Source of the DNA: Priestia megaterium NBRC 15308 = ATCC 14581
GTDB lineage: Bacteria; Bacillota; Bacilli; Bacillales; Bacillaceae_H
Assembly: GCF_000832985.1 (NCBI RefSeq)
Contig: NZ_CP009920.1
Span: 3,404,501 to 3,468,500 of the forward strand
Direction of reading: 5' to 3'
Length of the DNA: 64,000 bases
Shown here piece by piece: positions 35,579 to 44,837 of this stretch. Numbering within the stretch: position 1 is the first letter of the stretch; each line of letters opens with the position of its first letter. The notes under the pieces are model-generated. The model was not told where the DNA came from. It searched no databases and was given only the letters and a program-made list of their open reading frames with translations. A program made the translations under genes and the position numbers.

Positions 35579-36374
35579 AGATGGTTTGCTTATTTTTTTC
35601 TAAAACAATACCCGCTGCTTCACTAACAGATGACACAACAGCAGAGGCGTGGCGCTGCACAGCTTCAGGAGCTGTAGCCATAGCGAAACTGTTCGGCGTT
35701 AATTGAAACATAGGAATATCATTAAATGAATCCCCCACACATGCAATTTCCTCTGGTTTTAGCTGAAGATGATTTAATAAAATTTCAATGGCATTTCCTT
35801 TGCTGATATGTTTAGGCATAATATCCAAACACTGCTTGGCGGAAATATATGTATCAATATAATCACCAAACTCTTCGTTCACTTCTTTTTGCAGAGCTAC
35901 CATTTCATCATGATCTCCAAGAACCGTGATTTTGGATGGAGAAAGAGCGTGACCAAATGAATCCGTCATTTCAATTTGTTCTTCGATAGGGAAAAACATG
36001 TGAGTTTCAATCGCTTCAATAATTTCATTTCGCTGCTCTACATAATTCGTGTCGTTTGAACAGACAAGCGTAATACGGTTAGGATCTATCGTTTTTTTAT
36101 AAAGTTGAACCGCTAAATCATCTTCAAACACTTTTCCATGAAGTTCTTGATTTTCTTTGGTCCACACAAATCCTCCGTTTTGGCTAATGCGATGAAATGT
36201 ATTATTAATATCAGTAGAAATCTTTAAAATTTCCGTATCCATTCGTCCAGAAGCAAGACAAACCTCTACTCCTTGGCGCTGAAGTTCACTAAGTGCGTCT
36301 GCATTATGCTGTTCTACGTATTTTTCTTCATGTAAAAGAGTGCCATCTAAGTAGCTTACAAATAATTTAATCAT
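35577..36374 (-). CDS. Cof-type HAD protein lacking its nucleophile
   Basis: 265-residue HAD-superfamily protein of the Cof (IIB) type, normally a sugar- or nucleotide-phosphate phosphatase. Motif II (LASGRM near 41), a lysine near the end of the cap (KGNAIEI) and motif IV (GDSFNDIPMF near 218) are intact. Motif I reads SYLDGTLL where the family has D-x-D-G-T: the first aspartate, which forms the phospho-enzyme, is tyrosine (codon TAC). Either it is catalytically dead or a non-enzymatic binder, or the base is an error. Start follows GAAAGGAAT. Confidence 0.82.
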   Translation of the reverse strand: MIKLFVSYLDGTLLHEEKYVEQHNADALSELQRQGVEVCLASGRMDTEILKISTDINNTFHRISQNGGFVWTKENQELHGKVFEDDLAVQLYKKTIDPNRITLVCSNDTNYVEQRNEIIEAIETHMFFPIEEQIEMTDSFGHALSPSKITVLGDHDEMVALQKEVNEEFGDYIDTYISAKQCLDIMPKHISKGNAIEILLNHLQLKPEEIACVGDSFNDIPMFQLTPNSFAMATAPEAVQRHASAVVSSVSEAAGIVLEKNKQTI

Positions 36375-36498
36375 TGCTTGAAAATTCCTTTCCTTGAAAA
36401 ATTTTCTGTGATAAGAGCGTTACAAATTTATTACATTTTTTATTCTATCAGTGTTTCCCAAGAAACTCATAAAAAAAGCTCAAACCGGCGGTGAATTC

Positions 36499-36698
36499 AA
36501 AGAGACTAAGACATAACTACATCAATTTTTTCCGCAGGAGTCTTCGCCTTGCCCTTCAAACAGCTAGAAACAGCTACATGAAATCAAGTTCACCATCACA
36601 ATGAAAAAATCCGAACGCAGTTGATTCTCAATTAAGAATCTGGATTTACCGTTCGGATCTTTCTTCAGCTAAAATCCATTTGTCGCAGCCTTTTTTTC
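36499..36698. repeat. Dispersed intergenic repeat copy 3 (internally deleted)
   Basis: Same orientation as copy 2. Left end AAAGAGACTAAGACATAAC, then a jump to TTTTTCCGCAGGAGTCTTCGCC, CAGCTAGAA, a terminator-like stem with ATCCGAACG/CGTTCGGAT near 36608-36660, and right end TGTCGCAGCCTTTTTTT. The block with the CCGCGGGCGGCC core is missing. Confidence 0.82.
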
Positions 36699-36713
36699 AG
36701 GTTTGTTCACTGT

Positions 36714-36746
36714 AAAAAAACAGCCACGGTCTAAAAGACCGCGGCC
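36714..36746 (-). terminator. Terminator after metH
   Basis: On the minus strand GCCGCGGTC pairs with GACCGTGGC (one G-T pair) around TTTTA, followed by seven Ts. Confidence 0.9.
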
Positions 36747-36751
36747 ATATT

Positions 36752-39700
36752 TTACAATACGTTAAAATATTTCGCTTCAGGATGTGCAAAAACAAGGGCT
36801 GTAACAGAAGCTTCTGGTTCCATCATGAAACCGTCTGTTAACTGAATGCCGATGTCTTCAGGTTTAAGTAATTTAAACAGTTTTGCTTGGTCTTCAAGGT
36901 CTGGACATGCAGGATATCCGAATGAAAAACGCTGACCTTGGTATTTGGCTGAAAAACGCTCCGCCATTGTAAAGTCAGGCGAATCAGGGAATCCCCAGCG
37001 GTCACGAATTTGCTGATGAACACGTTCTGCTAATCCTTCAGCTAGTTCAAGCGCAAGAGCTTGGAACACGTGACTCTTTAAAAACTCGCCGTTTTCTTTG
37101 AATTTCGCCGCGCGTTCGCGAATGCCCGTTCCTGCTGTTACAGAGAAGAAACATACATAGTCCATCTCTTTTTCTTTAGGTTTTGCAAAATCAGATAAGC
37201 ACAGGAACTGTCCTTTTGCTTGCCGAGGGAAGGTAAAGCGTTCAATTTCTGTTTTTTCATCAGCAGGATCATAAATAATTAAATCATTTCCGTCTGCTTG
37301 AGCAGGGAAGAACTGATAAATAACCGCTGGCTTAATTAAGTTTTCTTTTAGTGCCAGTTCGAGCAAGTCATCAACGGTTTCTTTTAATTGAACAGCGCGC
37401 TCGTCTTTTTCAGCAAGCAGTTTATTCACTTTTCCTTTTAGTCCTAAGTGATGGCCTAAAAGCATCTGCCAGTTAATATACGGAAGAACCTGTGCCAAAT
37501 CGTAGTGTTTGACAACGTGCCGCTTTAAATCAGCCGGTACAAAAACAGGAGCGTCCGTTGAAATGGCGGATCTTTCTAAAACAGCGGTAGCTGCTTGAGC
37601 GGTTTGAGGCTGGCGTTCTCGAACCGTTACTTTCTTTTCTTGCCGCGTTTTTAAATCTGCTAAAAGCTGAATAACTTCTTCTTTGTTCTGCAGCTTATTT
37701 GCTAACGCTAATCCGTCCATCGCATCTTTGGCGTAGAGGACCGCACCTTCATATTCCGGGGCGATTTTAAAGTCAGTAAATTTACGGGAAAGGGCAGCGC
37801 CTCCTACCATAATTGGAACATCAATGCTTGATTGTGTTAAATCCTGGGCAGTCAAAACCATTTGCTGAGCTGACTTTACTAGAAGACCTGACAGGCCAAT
37901 GATGTCTGGCTTTTCTTCTTTTACTGCTTCAATCAGCTGCTGGGGCGTTACTTTAATTCCTAAATCAATTACTTTAAAACCATTGTTGCTTAAAATGATG
38001 TCTACTAAGTTTTTACCGATATCGTGCACGTCGCCTTTAACCGTTGCAAGAATAACTTTGCCTTTTCCAGAATCATTTTCAGTTGCTTCCATATGAGGTT
38101 CTAAAAAGGCAACGGATGCTTTCATAACTTCCGCACTTTGAAGCACTTCTGCTACAATCAGCTGGTTGTCATTAAACAAACGTCCAACTTCCGCCATCCC
38201 CTTCATAAGCGGTCCGTTAATAATATCTAACGGATCATCATATTGAGCTAAAGCCTGTTCTAAATCAGGAAGCAATCCTTCTTTTGTACCTTCGACAATA
38301 TACATTGCCAATCGTTCTTCGAGTGTTAACGTAGAAATTTCTACTTTTGCTTCTTTCTTTTTATCACGATAAAAGTCGGTAAACGTGCTTAACGTTTCAT
38401 CAGTTGTGTTAAATAATAACGCATTAGCAAGCTCAATTTCAGCTTCTGGAATAGAAGCATAGCGCTCTAATTTTTCGGTATTAACAATGGCATAATCGAG
38501 TCCAGCCTGCGTACAGTGATAAAGGTAAACCGCATTTAGTACTTCACGTCCGACTGGAGGAAGACCGAATGACACGTTACTTACGCCAAGAATGGTCAGG
38601 CAATCAGGCAGGGCTTCTTTAATCATTTTAATTCCCTTAACTGTTTCTTCAGCAGAACCAATATATTGTTCATCACCAGTCCCTACAGGAAACACAAGAG
38701 GGTCAAAAATAATATCTTTTGGATTAAAGCCATGTTTTTCAACAAGCAGATCATGTGAGCGTTTAGCAATCTCTACTTTTCGTTCTGCAGTAACGGCCAT
38801 GCCTGTTTCATCGATTGTACCGACAACCAGAGCTGCACCGAATTTTTTTACTAGCGGTAAGATTGCATCAAAACGCTCTTCACCGTCTTCTAAGTTAATG
38901 GAGTTAATAATGACCTTACCTTGTGAGTACGTTAAAGCTTTTTCAATAACTTTCTCGTCGGTTGAATCGATTACAAGAGGAACCTTCACTTTTTTTACAA
39001 CTTCTTGAATAAATTCCTCCATGTCTTCCATTTCTTCACGGTCCGGATCCGCTAAGCAAATATCAATAACGTGAGCACCATTTTTAACTTGAGCACGCGC
39101 AATTTCAGATGCTTCTTCAATTTTTCCTTCCGCAATCAGACGCTTGAACTTGCGAGAACCGATTACATTCGTACGTTCTCCCACAAAAAGAGGGCGCATA
39201 GAATCGTCATATACAAGTGGTTCAATACCGGTTACAGCATGGTTATGCTCGGAGCGATCAAGCGAACGGGGCGCAACCTCTTTTACCGCTTCAGCCAGTG
39301 CTTTAATATGAGCAGGCGTTGTACCGCAGCATCCGCCTACAAAGTTCAGCCAGCCTTTATCAGCAAACCCTTTAATTTTTTGAGCAAGCAGCTCAGGGGA
39401 TTCATGATAATTGCCTTCTTCATCCGGAAGTCCAGCGTTTGGATAACAGCTAACTGCTGAAGTGGCTAGGTCTGAAAGAGAGCGAATATGATCCGTCATA
39501 AATTCAGGGCCTGTCGCGCAGTTAAGTCCGACTGAAAGAGGCTTCATGTGTTCCAGTGATAAGTAAAAAGATTCGATATCTTGACCAGCGAGAGTTGTTC
39601 CCATCGGCTCAATTGTTCCTGAAATCATAATAGGAACTTCGATTTTTAGTTTTTCAAACGCCGCTGTAATGCCTAAAAATGCGGCTTTTACGTTCAGCAT

Positions 39701-40195
39701 GTCTTGACAGGTTTCGACTAAAAGCAAGTCAACGCCGCCGTCTAACAAACCTCGAGCTTGCTCTTCGTACGATTCTACTAACTCAGGGAATGTAATACCT
39801 CCGGTAACAGAGAGAGTCTTAGTGGTAGGACCGATAGCTCCAGCTACGAACCTAGGCCATTCGGGAGTTGAATATTTATCGCGGGCTGCACAAGCAAGCT
39901 TCACAGCTTCGATATTCAATTCATAAGCCAAGTGACCTAAATCGTATTCATCAAGTACGGTAGATGTTGAGCCAAACGTATTGGTTTCAATGATGTCAGC
40001 ACCTGCTGCAAAGTACTCTTCATGAATGCGCTGAATCACATGAGGCGCTGTTCGAGTCAAATATTCGTTGCAGCCTTCATATTCTTCGCCGCCAAAATCT
40101 TCAGCGGTTAAATCAGCATCTTGAATCATCGTTCCCATTGCTCCATCGATGACGAGTATTCGCTTCTTTAGTTGTTGTTCGATAAGTGAGCTCAT
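36752..40195 (-). CDS. metH: MetH, cobalamin-dependent methionine synthase
   Basis: 1147-residue multidomain enzyme that methylates homocysteine from methyltetrahydrofolate through methylcobalamin. In order: homocysteine domain with zinc cysteines in [10 protein letters not shown] near residue 285; pterin-binding barrel from about 325 to 610 (GERTNVIGS); cobalamin cap and Rossmann module with cobalt-ligating histidine in GDVHDIGKN near 745; SAM-dependent reactivation domain to the end. All modules complete. ATG follows the yitJ stop directly, so the two are coupled. Requires B12, which fits a B12-making organism. Confidence 0.97.
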   Translation of the reverse strand: MSSLIEQQLKKRILVIDGAMGTMIQDADLTAEDFGGEEYEGCNEYLTRTAPHVIQRIHEEYFAAGADIIETNTFGSTSTVLDEYDLGHLAYELNIEAVKLACAARDKYSTPEWPRFVAGAIGPTTKTLSVTGGITFPELVESYEEQARGLLDGGVDLLLVETCQDMLNVKAAFLGITAAFEKLKIEVPIMISGTIEPMGTTLAGQDIESFYLSLEHMKPLSVGLNCATGPEFMTDHIRSLSDLATSAVSCYPNAGLPDEEGNYHESPELLAQKIKGFADKGWLNFVGGCCGTTPAHIKALAEAVKEVAPRSLDRSEHNHAVTGIEPLVYDDSMRPLFVGERTNVIGSRKFKRLIAEGKIEEASEIARAQVKNGAHVIDICLADPDREEMEDMEEFIQEVVKKVKVPLVIDSTDEKVIEKALTYSQGKVIINSINLEDGEERFDAILPLVKKFGAALVVGTIDETGMAVTAERKVEIAKRSHDLLVEKHGFNPKDIIFDPLVFPVGTGDEQYIGSAEETVKGIKMIKEALPDCLTILGVSNVSFGLPPVGREVLNAVYLYHCTQAGLDYAIVNTEKLERYASIPEAEIELANALLFNTTDETLSTFTDFYRDKKKEAKVEISTLTLEERLAMYIVEGTKEGLLPDLEQALAQYDDPLDIINGPLMKGMAEVGRLFNDNQLIVAEVLQSAEVMKASVAFLEPHMEATENDSGKGKVILATVKGDVHDIGKNLVDIILSNNGFKVIDLGIKVTPQQLIEAVKEEKPDIIGLSGLLVKSAQQMVLTAQDLTQSSIDVPIMVGGAALSRKFTDFKIAPEYEGAVLYAKDAMDGLALANKLQNKEEVIQLLADLKTRQEKKVTVRERQPQTAQAATAVLERSAISTDAPVFVPADLKRHVVKHYDLAQVLPYINWQMLLGHHLGLKGKVNKLLAEKDERAVQLKETVDDLLELALKENLIKPAVIYQFFPAQADGNDLIIYDPADEKTEIERFTFPRQAKGQFLCLSDFAKPKEKEMDYVCFFSVTAGTGIRERAAKFKENGEFLKSHVFQALALELAEGLAERVHQQIRDRWGFPDSPDFTMAERFSAKYQGQRFSFGYPACPDLEDQAKLFKLLKPEDIGIQLTDGFMMEPEASVTALVFAHPEAKYFNVL

Positions 40196-42034
40196 TTATA
40201 TCTTCCTTTCTGATGTAACAAGTTGCTTGTCATGAATATAGCGTGTTAGAATTTCGGTCATTTCATAGCGCATAAACGGCGTAATTAAGTAAATACCGTC
40301 AAATAACTCATATGCTGTATCAATTAAGTTTTTTGCAATCGCAAGACCTTCGACTTCACCGCGGATTCGGTCATTTCCCGTTGCATCCATGCGTTCTAGA
40401 ATATCTTCTGATAATTTAATTCCAGGTACTTCATGGTGAATAAATCGAGCATTTCTTGCGCTTGTTAACGGCATGATACCGATATATACCGGTGTTGTTA
40501 AATGTTTGGTTGCTTCATATACCTCTTCAATTTGCTTAGTTGAATAGAGAGGCTGAGTAATGAAATAGTGAGCCCCGCAGTCGATTTTCTTTTCCAAACG
40601 CTGAACGGCTCGGTCTAAGTGACGCACGTTTGGGTTAAAGGCAGCTGCAATGGAAAAATTGGTTTTTTGACCAAGTGGTTTGCCGGAATAAGATAGTCCT
40701 TCATTAAACTGAGCGATTAAACTAATCAAGTCAAATGAAGATAAATCGTAGACCGAAGTGGCGCCAGGGAAATCGCCAACTTTTGACGGATCACCGGTAA
40801 TTGCAAGTACTTGATTCATTCCTAGCGTATGAAGTCCCATTAAATGAGATTGAAGTCCAATTAAATTTCGGTCGCGACAGGTAATGTGAATAAGCGGTCG
40901 TGCTTTTGTTTCTTGCTGCATCAGTGTTGCCATTGCCAAGTTGCTGATGCGAGGTGAGGCAAGAGAATTATCAGCTAATGTAATAGCATCTACGCCGACT
41001 TTATCAAGTGCTTTTGCGCCTTCTAAAAATTTCGTGGGACCAAGCTGTTTAGGCGGATCTAGCTCGACGATAACCGAGCGGCGCTTCTTCACAATTTCAT
41101 GCATATGAGGTTTATCCTGCTGCTCACGCTCTTGAACCGTAACGGCAGGTCTCATTTTAACGACTTTGCTTGTAATCGGAGGCAGGTCTTTTAAGGCAGA
41201 TGACATTGCGCGTACGTGAGCTGGTGTTGTACCACAGCATCCTCCAATTAAGCGAACCCCTTGTTCGCGGAATAAACGCGCGCTTTCTACAAAGTAGTCT
41301 TCATTTGTTTCATATTCCAGCTTTCCTTCCACATACGCCGGAAGGCTGGCATTAGGATAAGCAGATAAGAAAGCACGATCAGGAAGCGGTACTTCTTCAA
41401 GAGACTGAATCATATGATAAGGACCTAAACGGCAGTTTAGCCCGACAACATCTGCTCCCAGCGCCTCTAATTCTTTTAATGCATCTGCTAAAGGACGGCC
41501 ATCTTGCAGTACGCCAATATCATGCAGGGAAACGTGGGTAATAATAGGCTTATCCGTTTCTTTTCTTGCCAGTGTAAGAACGGTTTTTAATTCTTCGAAG
41601 TCATAGTATGTTTCAAACAAAAGGCCATCCACGCCTTCATTTAAAAGCCAAAACATTTGTTCACGAATGCTTCGCTTAACCTCTTCTAAACTAATAGCGT
41701 TTTTTTGGAAAGAACGAATTCCGCCGAGTGTACCAACCACGTAAGCCTGATCTTTTGCAGCTTGTTTCGCTAATTTTACACCAGCAACATTGATGTCTTT
41801 GACTGAATCTTCTAATCCATAACGGGCAAGTTTTTGATAATTAGCAGCGTACGTATTTGTTTGAATAACGTTTGCACCAGCTTCTACATAGGCTCTGTGA
41901 ATACGAGAAACCTCTTCTGGTTTGGTGATGTTTAGTTCTTCAAAACAGCTGTCGATACCGTGTGAGTAAAGGAGGGTACCAGTGGCACCATCCCCAATTA
42001 AAATTTTAGACTTTAAATCTTCAAGTAACCCCAT
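40196..42034 (-). CDS. yitJ: YitJ, homocysteine methyltransferase/MTHFR fusion
   Basis: 612-residue two-domain protein. Residues 1-300 form a homocysteine S-methyltransferase-like barrel with zinc cysteines in [10 protein letters not shown] near 270. Residues 315-612 form a methylenetetrahydrofolate reductase (FAD-dependent, MetF-like; [11 protein letters not shown] at its start). It supplies methyl-THF to MetH and sits first in the same SAM-riboswitch operon. Start at 42034 follows TAAGGAGG. The B. subtilis protein of the same layout is YitJ. Confidence 0.94.
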   Translation of the reverse strand: MGLLEDLKSKILIGDGATGTLLYSHGIDSCFEELNITKPEEVSRIHRAYVEAGANVIQTNTYAANYQKLARYGLEDSVKDINVAGVKLAKQAAKDQAYVVGTLGGIRSFQKNAISLEEVKRSIREQMFWLLNEGVDGLLFETYYDFEELKTVLTLARKETDKPIITHVSLHDIGVLQDGRPLADALKELEALGADVVGLNCRLGPYHMIQSLEEVPLPDRAFLSAYPNASLPAYVEGKLEYETNEDYFVESARLFREQGVRLIGGCCGTTPAHVRAMSSALKDLPPITSKVVKMRPAVTVQEREQQDKPHMHEIVKKRRSVIVELDPPKQLGPTKFLEGAKALDKVGVDAITLADNSLASPRISNLAMATLMQQETKARPLIHITCRDRNLIGLQSHLMGLHTLGMNQVLAITGDPSKVGDFPGATSVYDLSSFDLISLIAQFNEGLSYSGKPLGQKTNFSIAAAFNPNVRHLDRAVQRLEKKIDCGAHYFITQPLYSTKQIEEVYEATKHLTTPVYIGIMPLTSARNARFIHHEVPGIKLSEDILERMDATGNDRIRGEVEGLAIAKNLIDTAYELFDGIYLITPFMRYEMTEILTRYIHDKQLVTSERKI

Positions 42035-42106
42035 GTCAAAACCTCCTTAAATTGTTCCGCTTCTATTTCACGAGTGATTCGTTTTATGCAATATGCCGAT
42101 AAAATA

Positions 42107-42138
42107 GAAAAAGTCTTCTTAAGAAGAAGACTTTTTTC
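42107..42138 (-). terminator. SAM-riboswitch terminator before yitJ
   Basis: On the minus strand AAAAAGTCTTCTT pairs with AAGAAGACTTTTT around a three-base loop, ending in Ts. Sits between aptamer and yitJ as the regulated terminator. Confidence 0.9.
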
Positions 42139-42141
42139 GCC

Positions 42142-42250
42142 TTCTTATCTTCCAAGCAATAAATTGCTTGCTGGATTTAGCACCATGTCTCTAACGACTG
42201 GTTGCTGAGGTTTCAAAGGGCCAGTCCCTCCACCTCTCATGATAAGAATC
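42142..42250 (-). ncRNA. SAM-I (S-box) riboswitch of yitJ-metH
   Basis: Minus strand shows TTCTTATC (P1), GAGAGGTGGAGGGACTGGCCC, CAGCAACC, GGTGCTAAATCC and closing GATAAGAA. The core helices of the SAM-I aptamer are present. The operon it controls makes methionine, the SAM precursor, so SAM should shut it off. Confidence 0.95.
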
Positions 42251-42586
42251 AATTGTATATAATTGAAACATATTTTTTTAAATAGAAAGAATACTTATTT
42301 AATAATTTATCTGATTTTTAGAAATTATACAACATTAAATTGTGAATTTCCAGCAAATATTGAGGAAAATTTAAAAGCTAAAGGGAAATATCCGTATATT
42401 TTGTTTGGAAATGACTGTTATGTTAGGGGTTAAGGAGTTTTTTGTGAGAAATACAAAAAGAAAATGAAAAAAATAAACGAAAAGGCACAAGCGCTGGGAT
42501 ATGCGTAGATTTCCACGTAAAAAGGCTCGTCTTTTTTTTATCGTTTCTACATATAGTGAACTATGAAGGGTAGAAGGGTGATGGGC
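42251..42586. other. 336-bp divergent region between yitJ leader and ykvI
   Basis: On the minus strand TGGAAA (42352-42347) and TATAAT (42329-42324) with a 17-base spacer form the likely yitJ-metH promoter, about 70 bases before the riboswitch. For ykvI on the plus strand I find no convincing promoter. No gene seen. Confidence 0.55.
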
Positions 42587-43621
42587 ATGAAAAGGTGGAA
42601 ACTCACGCTGCAGGTTGCTGCTACGTATGTAGGCACCGTTGTAGGAGCCGGTTTTGCAACAGGCAAGGAAATCGTTCAATTTTTTACACAGTACGGGGAA
42701 CTTGGAATGGTCGGAATTTTGGTCAGCGGCTTGTTTTTTATTTGGCTAGGTTCAAAAATGATGCTGCTTTCGCACGCAATTGGGGCTTCTTCTTATCAGC
42801 AGCTTAATACATATTTATTTGGTGATGTGCTTGGAAAAGCGGTAAACGGTGTAATGATTGTCATTTTATTTGGAGTAACTTCAGTCATGCTAGCGAGTAC
42901 GGGGGCAATAGGAAAAGAACAGTTCGGGCTGTGGCCTCCTGTTGGGATGATTTTTACAATTGTTTTAACTTATATATTTATCGCAAAAGGAATTAACGGT
43001 ATTTTAATGGTTAATTCTCTTGTTGTGCCGATGATGCTTTCATTTGCTTTTATCATCTTTATGCCGAATATCAGCTATTTCTCACTGATTCAAACGAAGC
43101 CGGATTTAACGCTCGTCACGCAGTGGAAGTGGGCGGTTAGTCCCTTTTTATATATTTCCCTGAATCTAGCTTTGGCTCAGGCCGTTTTGGTTCCATTAGG
43201 AAGCTCGGTGAAAGATAGGAGCGTGATTAAAAAAGGGGCCGTAATAGGAGGATGTGTACTTACGTTTATGCTTGTTTCTACTCATCTTGCCCTTTCCAAT
43301 TTGCCTTATTCATTTCAACTTGATATTCCGATGAGTGCGGTTGTTAAAAATATCTCAGCGTGGGTGAATGTTTTATTTACGGTAGTTGTGTTGGGCGAGA
43401 TTTTTACTACATTGATTGGAAATGTATTTGGCATCGCTAAGCAGCTTCAGTCATTTCTTCCCCTCAATGACAAACAAGCTTTTGCATTTATTATCTTGGC
43501 TTGCTTTATTATTGGGCAATTCGGATATGCCCAGCTTCTTGAATTTTTGTATCCCATATTTGGCTATATTGGACTAGCTTTTGTATGGATGCTATGTATT
43601 AAAAAAGAAAAAATAAGCTAA
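42587..43621 (+). CDS. ykvI: YkvI-family membrane transporter-like protein
   Basis: 344-residue protein with about ten membrane helices, resembling the B. subtilis YkvI family, which is distantly like amino-acid/sodium symporters. The first helix carries a glycine-rich VGTVVGAGFATGKEI typical of LeuT-fold transporters. Substrate unknown. Of ATGs at 42563, 42581 and 42587, the last has AAGGG eight bases upstream. In B. subtilis ykvI lies between clpE and queC; here it is displaced to the riboflavin operon. Confidence 0.78.
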   Translation: MKRWKLTLQVAATYVGTVVGAGFATGKEIVQFFTQYGELGMVGILVSGLFFIWLGSKMMLLSHAIGASSYQQLNTYLFGDVLGKAVNGVMIVILFGVTSVMLASTGAIGKEQFGLWPPVGMIFTIVLTYIFIAKGINGILMVNSLVVPMMLSFAFIIFMPNISYFSLIQTKPDLTLVTQWKWAVSPFLYISLNLALAQAVLVPLGSSVKDRSVIKKGAVIGGCVLTFMLVSTHLALSNLPYSFQLDIPMSAVVKNISAWVNVLFTVVVLGEIFTTLIGNVFGIAKQLQSFLPLNDKQAFAFIILACFIIGQFGYAQLLEFLYPIFGYIGLAFVWMLCIKKEKIS

Positions 43622-43667
43622 AAGCTGGATTTTAAAGAATAGATGTGAAAAAACGAAGTTAAATGAT

Positions 43668-43696
43668 GTGACAAGTCGATTTTACTTTGCTATAAT
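43668..43696 (+). promoter_or_regulatory. Promoter of riboflavin operon
   Basis: GTGACA (43668-43673) and TATAAT (43691-43696) with a 17-base spacer, about 40 bases upstream of the FMN aptamer. Confidence 0.8.
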
Positions 43697-43734
43697 GTAA
43701 AACAAATAAGACTATAGCAGTCGAATATATTATT

Positions 43735-43879
43735 ATCCTTCGGGGTCGGGTGTAAGTCCCAACCGGCGGTGATAAAGCGTATGCTTTTAAGCCCGTGACC
43801 CGTTTTCATACGATGTATGTTAGCGGTGGATCTAGTTAAAGTCTAGAGCCGACAGTAAAAGTCTGGATGGGAGAAGGAT
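43735..43879 (+). ncRNA. FMN riboswitch (RFN element)
   Basis: P1 is ATCCTTC (43735-43741) with GAAGGAT (43873-43879). Inside are the conserved GGGTCGGGTGTAAGTCCC, ACCGGCGGTGATAAA, AGCCCGTGACCCG, TTAGCGGTGGAT and GCCGACAGTAAAAGTCTGGATGGGAGAA landmarks in order. It represses riboflavin genes when FMN is high. The hairpin with loop TTTTCATACGATGTATGTTAG is the variable P3-type arm. Confidence 0.97.
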
Positions 43880-44032
43880 CAGGAAGCACAGTTGTTTTTT
43901 TTGTGTTGAATTAATAAGGGGCACGCTTGCCTTTTTTAAAGCTACCCTTGTTTTTGTACACAAAATATAACTGTTTATTTCGTATACAATTAGCGGAATT
44001 TTGCATAGATAAAACTGATTCAGCTCAGCCGA

Positions 44033-44065
44033 CCCCTTGGACATTTGTTCAAGGGGGTTTTTTAT
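44033..44065 (+). terminator. FMN-riboswitch terminator
   Basis: CCCCTTG (44033-44039) pairs with CAAGGGG (44050-44056), followed by a T-run. The regulated terminator before ribE. Confidence 0.9.
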
Positions 44066-44091
44066 TTTCAGTGGTTGGGGGAAAGATAAAT

Positions 44092-44181
44092 ATGAAAAAA
44101 AAGCAGCTGCTATTTCAAAACGGTATAAGAAATTGGAATAGCGCCAAAGCAGGTGAAGAAAATGTTCACAGGTATCATTGA
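44092..44181 (+). CDS. Possible 29-aa leader peptide upstream of ribE
   Basis: ATG at 44092 behind GGGGGAAAG opens 29 codons in another frame, running across the ribE start and stopping 20 bases inside ribE. The peptide is basic with no known domain. It occupies the place where ribD stands in other Bacillus operons. It may be a translated leader that couples to ribE, or chance. Confidence 0.35.
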   Translation: MKKKQLLFQNGIRNWNSAKAGEENVHRYH

Positions 44182-44821
44182 AGAAATTGGAAAAATAAAA
44201 CGTATTCAAAAGGCCACAGAAGCAATTGTTCTTACGATTGATGCGAAGACCGTGTTAGAAGATGTGAACTTAGGGGACAGTATTTCAGTTAACGGCGTTT
44301 GTTTAACCGTAACGGCTTACTCTCAAAATGAATTTACGGTCGATGTCATGCCGGAGACGATTAAAGCAAGTACCCTTCAGCTTCTAACCGTTGGATCACG
44401 TGTTAACTTAGAGCGGGCGATGGCTGCAAATGGCCGGTTTGGAGGGCATTTCGTTAGCGGACACGTTGATGGAATTGGAACCATTGTAAGCAAAACACGT
44501 AAAGGAAATGCCTTTTATTATGAAATTCAAGTCGATCCTGAACTTCGTGAATTTATGATGTTAAAAGGATCTGTTTCCGTAGACGGAACAAGTCTTACTA
44601 TTTTTGATGTCAGCAACCAATCATTTACTATTTCTCTTATTCCTCACACGGTGCTTCACACAGTCGTTGGAGACAAACAGCGAGGAGACAAGGTGAATAT
44701 TGAATGCGATATGTTAGCTAAATATATGCATCAGATGATGACAAATAAGTCAACTCCTGGCGCCTCGAATCGTTCAGGTAACATGAAGGATTTATTGCAG
44801 CAGCATGGTTTTACAAATTAA
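44162..44821 (+). CDS. ribE: RibE, riboflavin synthase alpha subunit
   Basis: 219-residue enzyme that dismutates two 6,7-dimethyl-8-ribityllumazine molecules into riboflavin. It has the expected duplicated barrel: [10 protein letters not shown] and SVNGVCLTV in the first half, [11 protein letters not shown] and SVDGTSLTI in the second. ATG at 44162 has AGGTG upstream. First recognisable gene after the FMN riboswitch. In B. subtilis ribD precedes it; here ribD is absent. Confidence 0.95.
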   Translation: MFTGIIEEIGKIKRIQKATEAIVLTIDAKTVLEDVNLGDSISVNGVCLTVTAYSQNEFTVDVMPETIKASTLQLLTVGSRVNLERAMAANGRFGGHFVSGHVDGIGTIVSKTRKGNAFYYEIQVDPELREFMMLKGSVSVDGTSLTIFDVSNQSFTISLIPHTVLHTVVGDKQRGDKVNIECDMLAKYMHQMMTNKSTPGASNRSGNMKDLLQQHGFTN

Positions 44822-44837
44822 CAGTGAGGTGAAAGAG

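Noticed and set aside
43927-44181. 84-codon frame before ribE
   Set aside because: Its 5' part overlaps the FMN terminator. Only the last 29 codons have their own start and ribosome binding site, and these are listed separately at low confidence.
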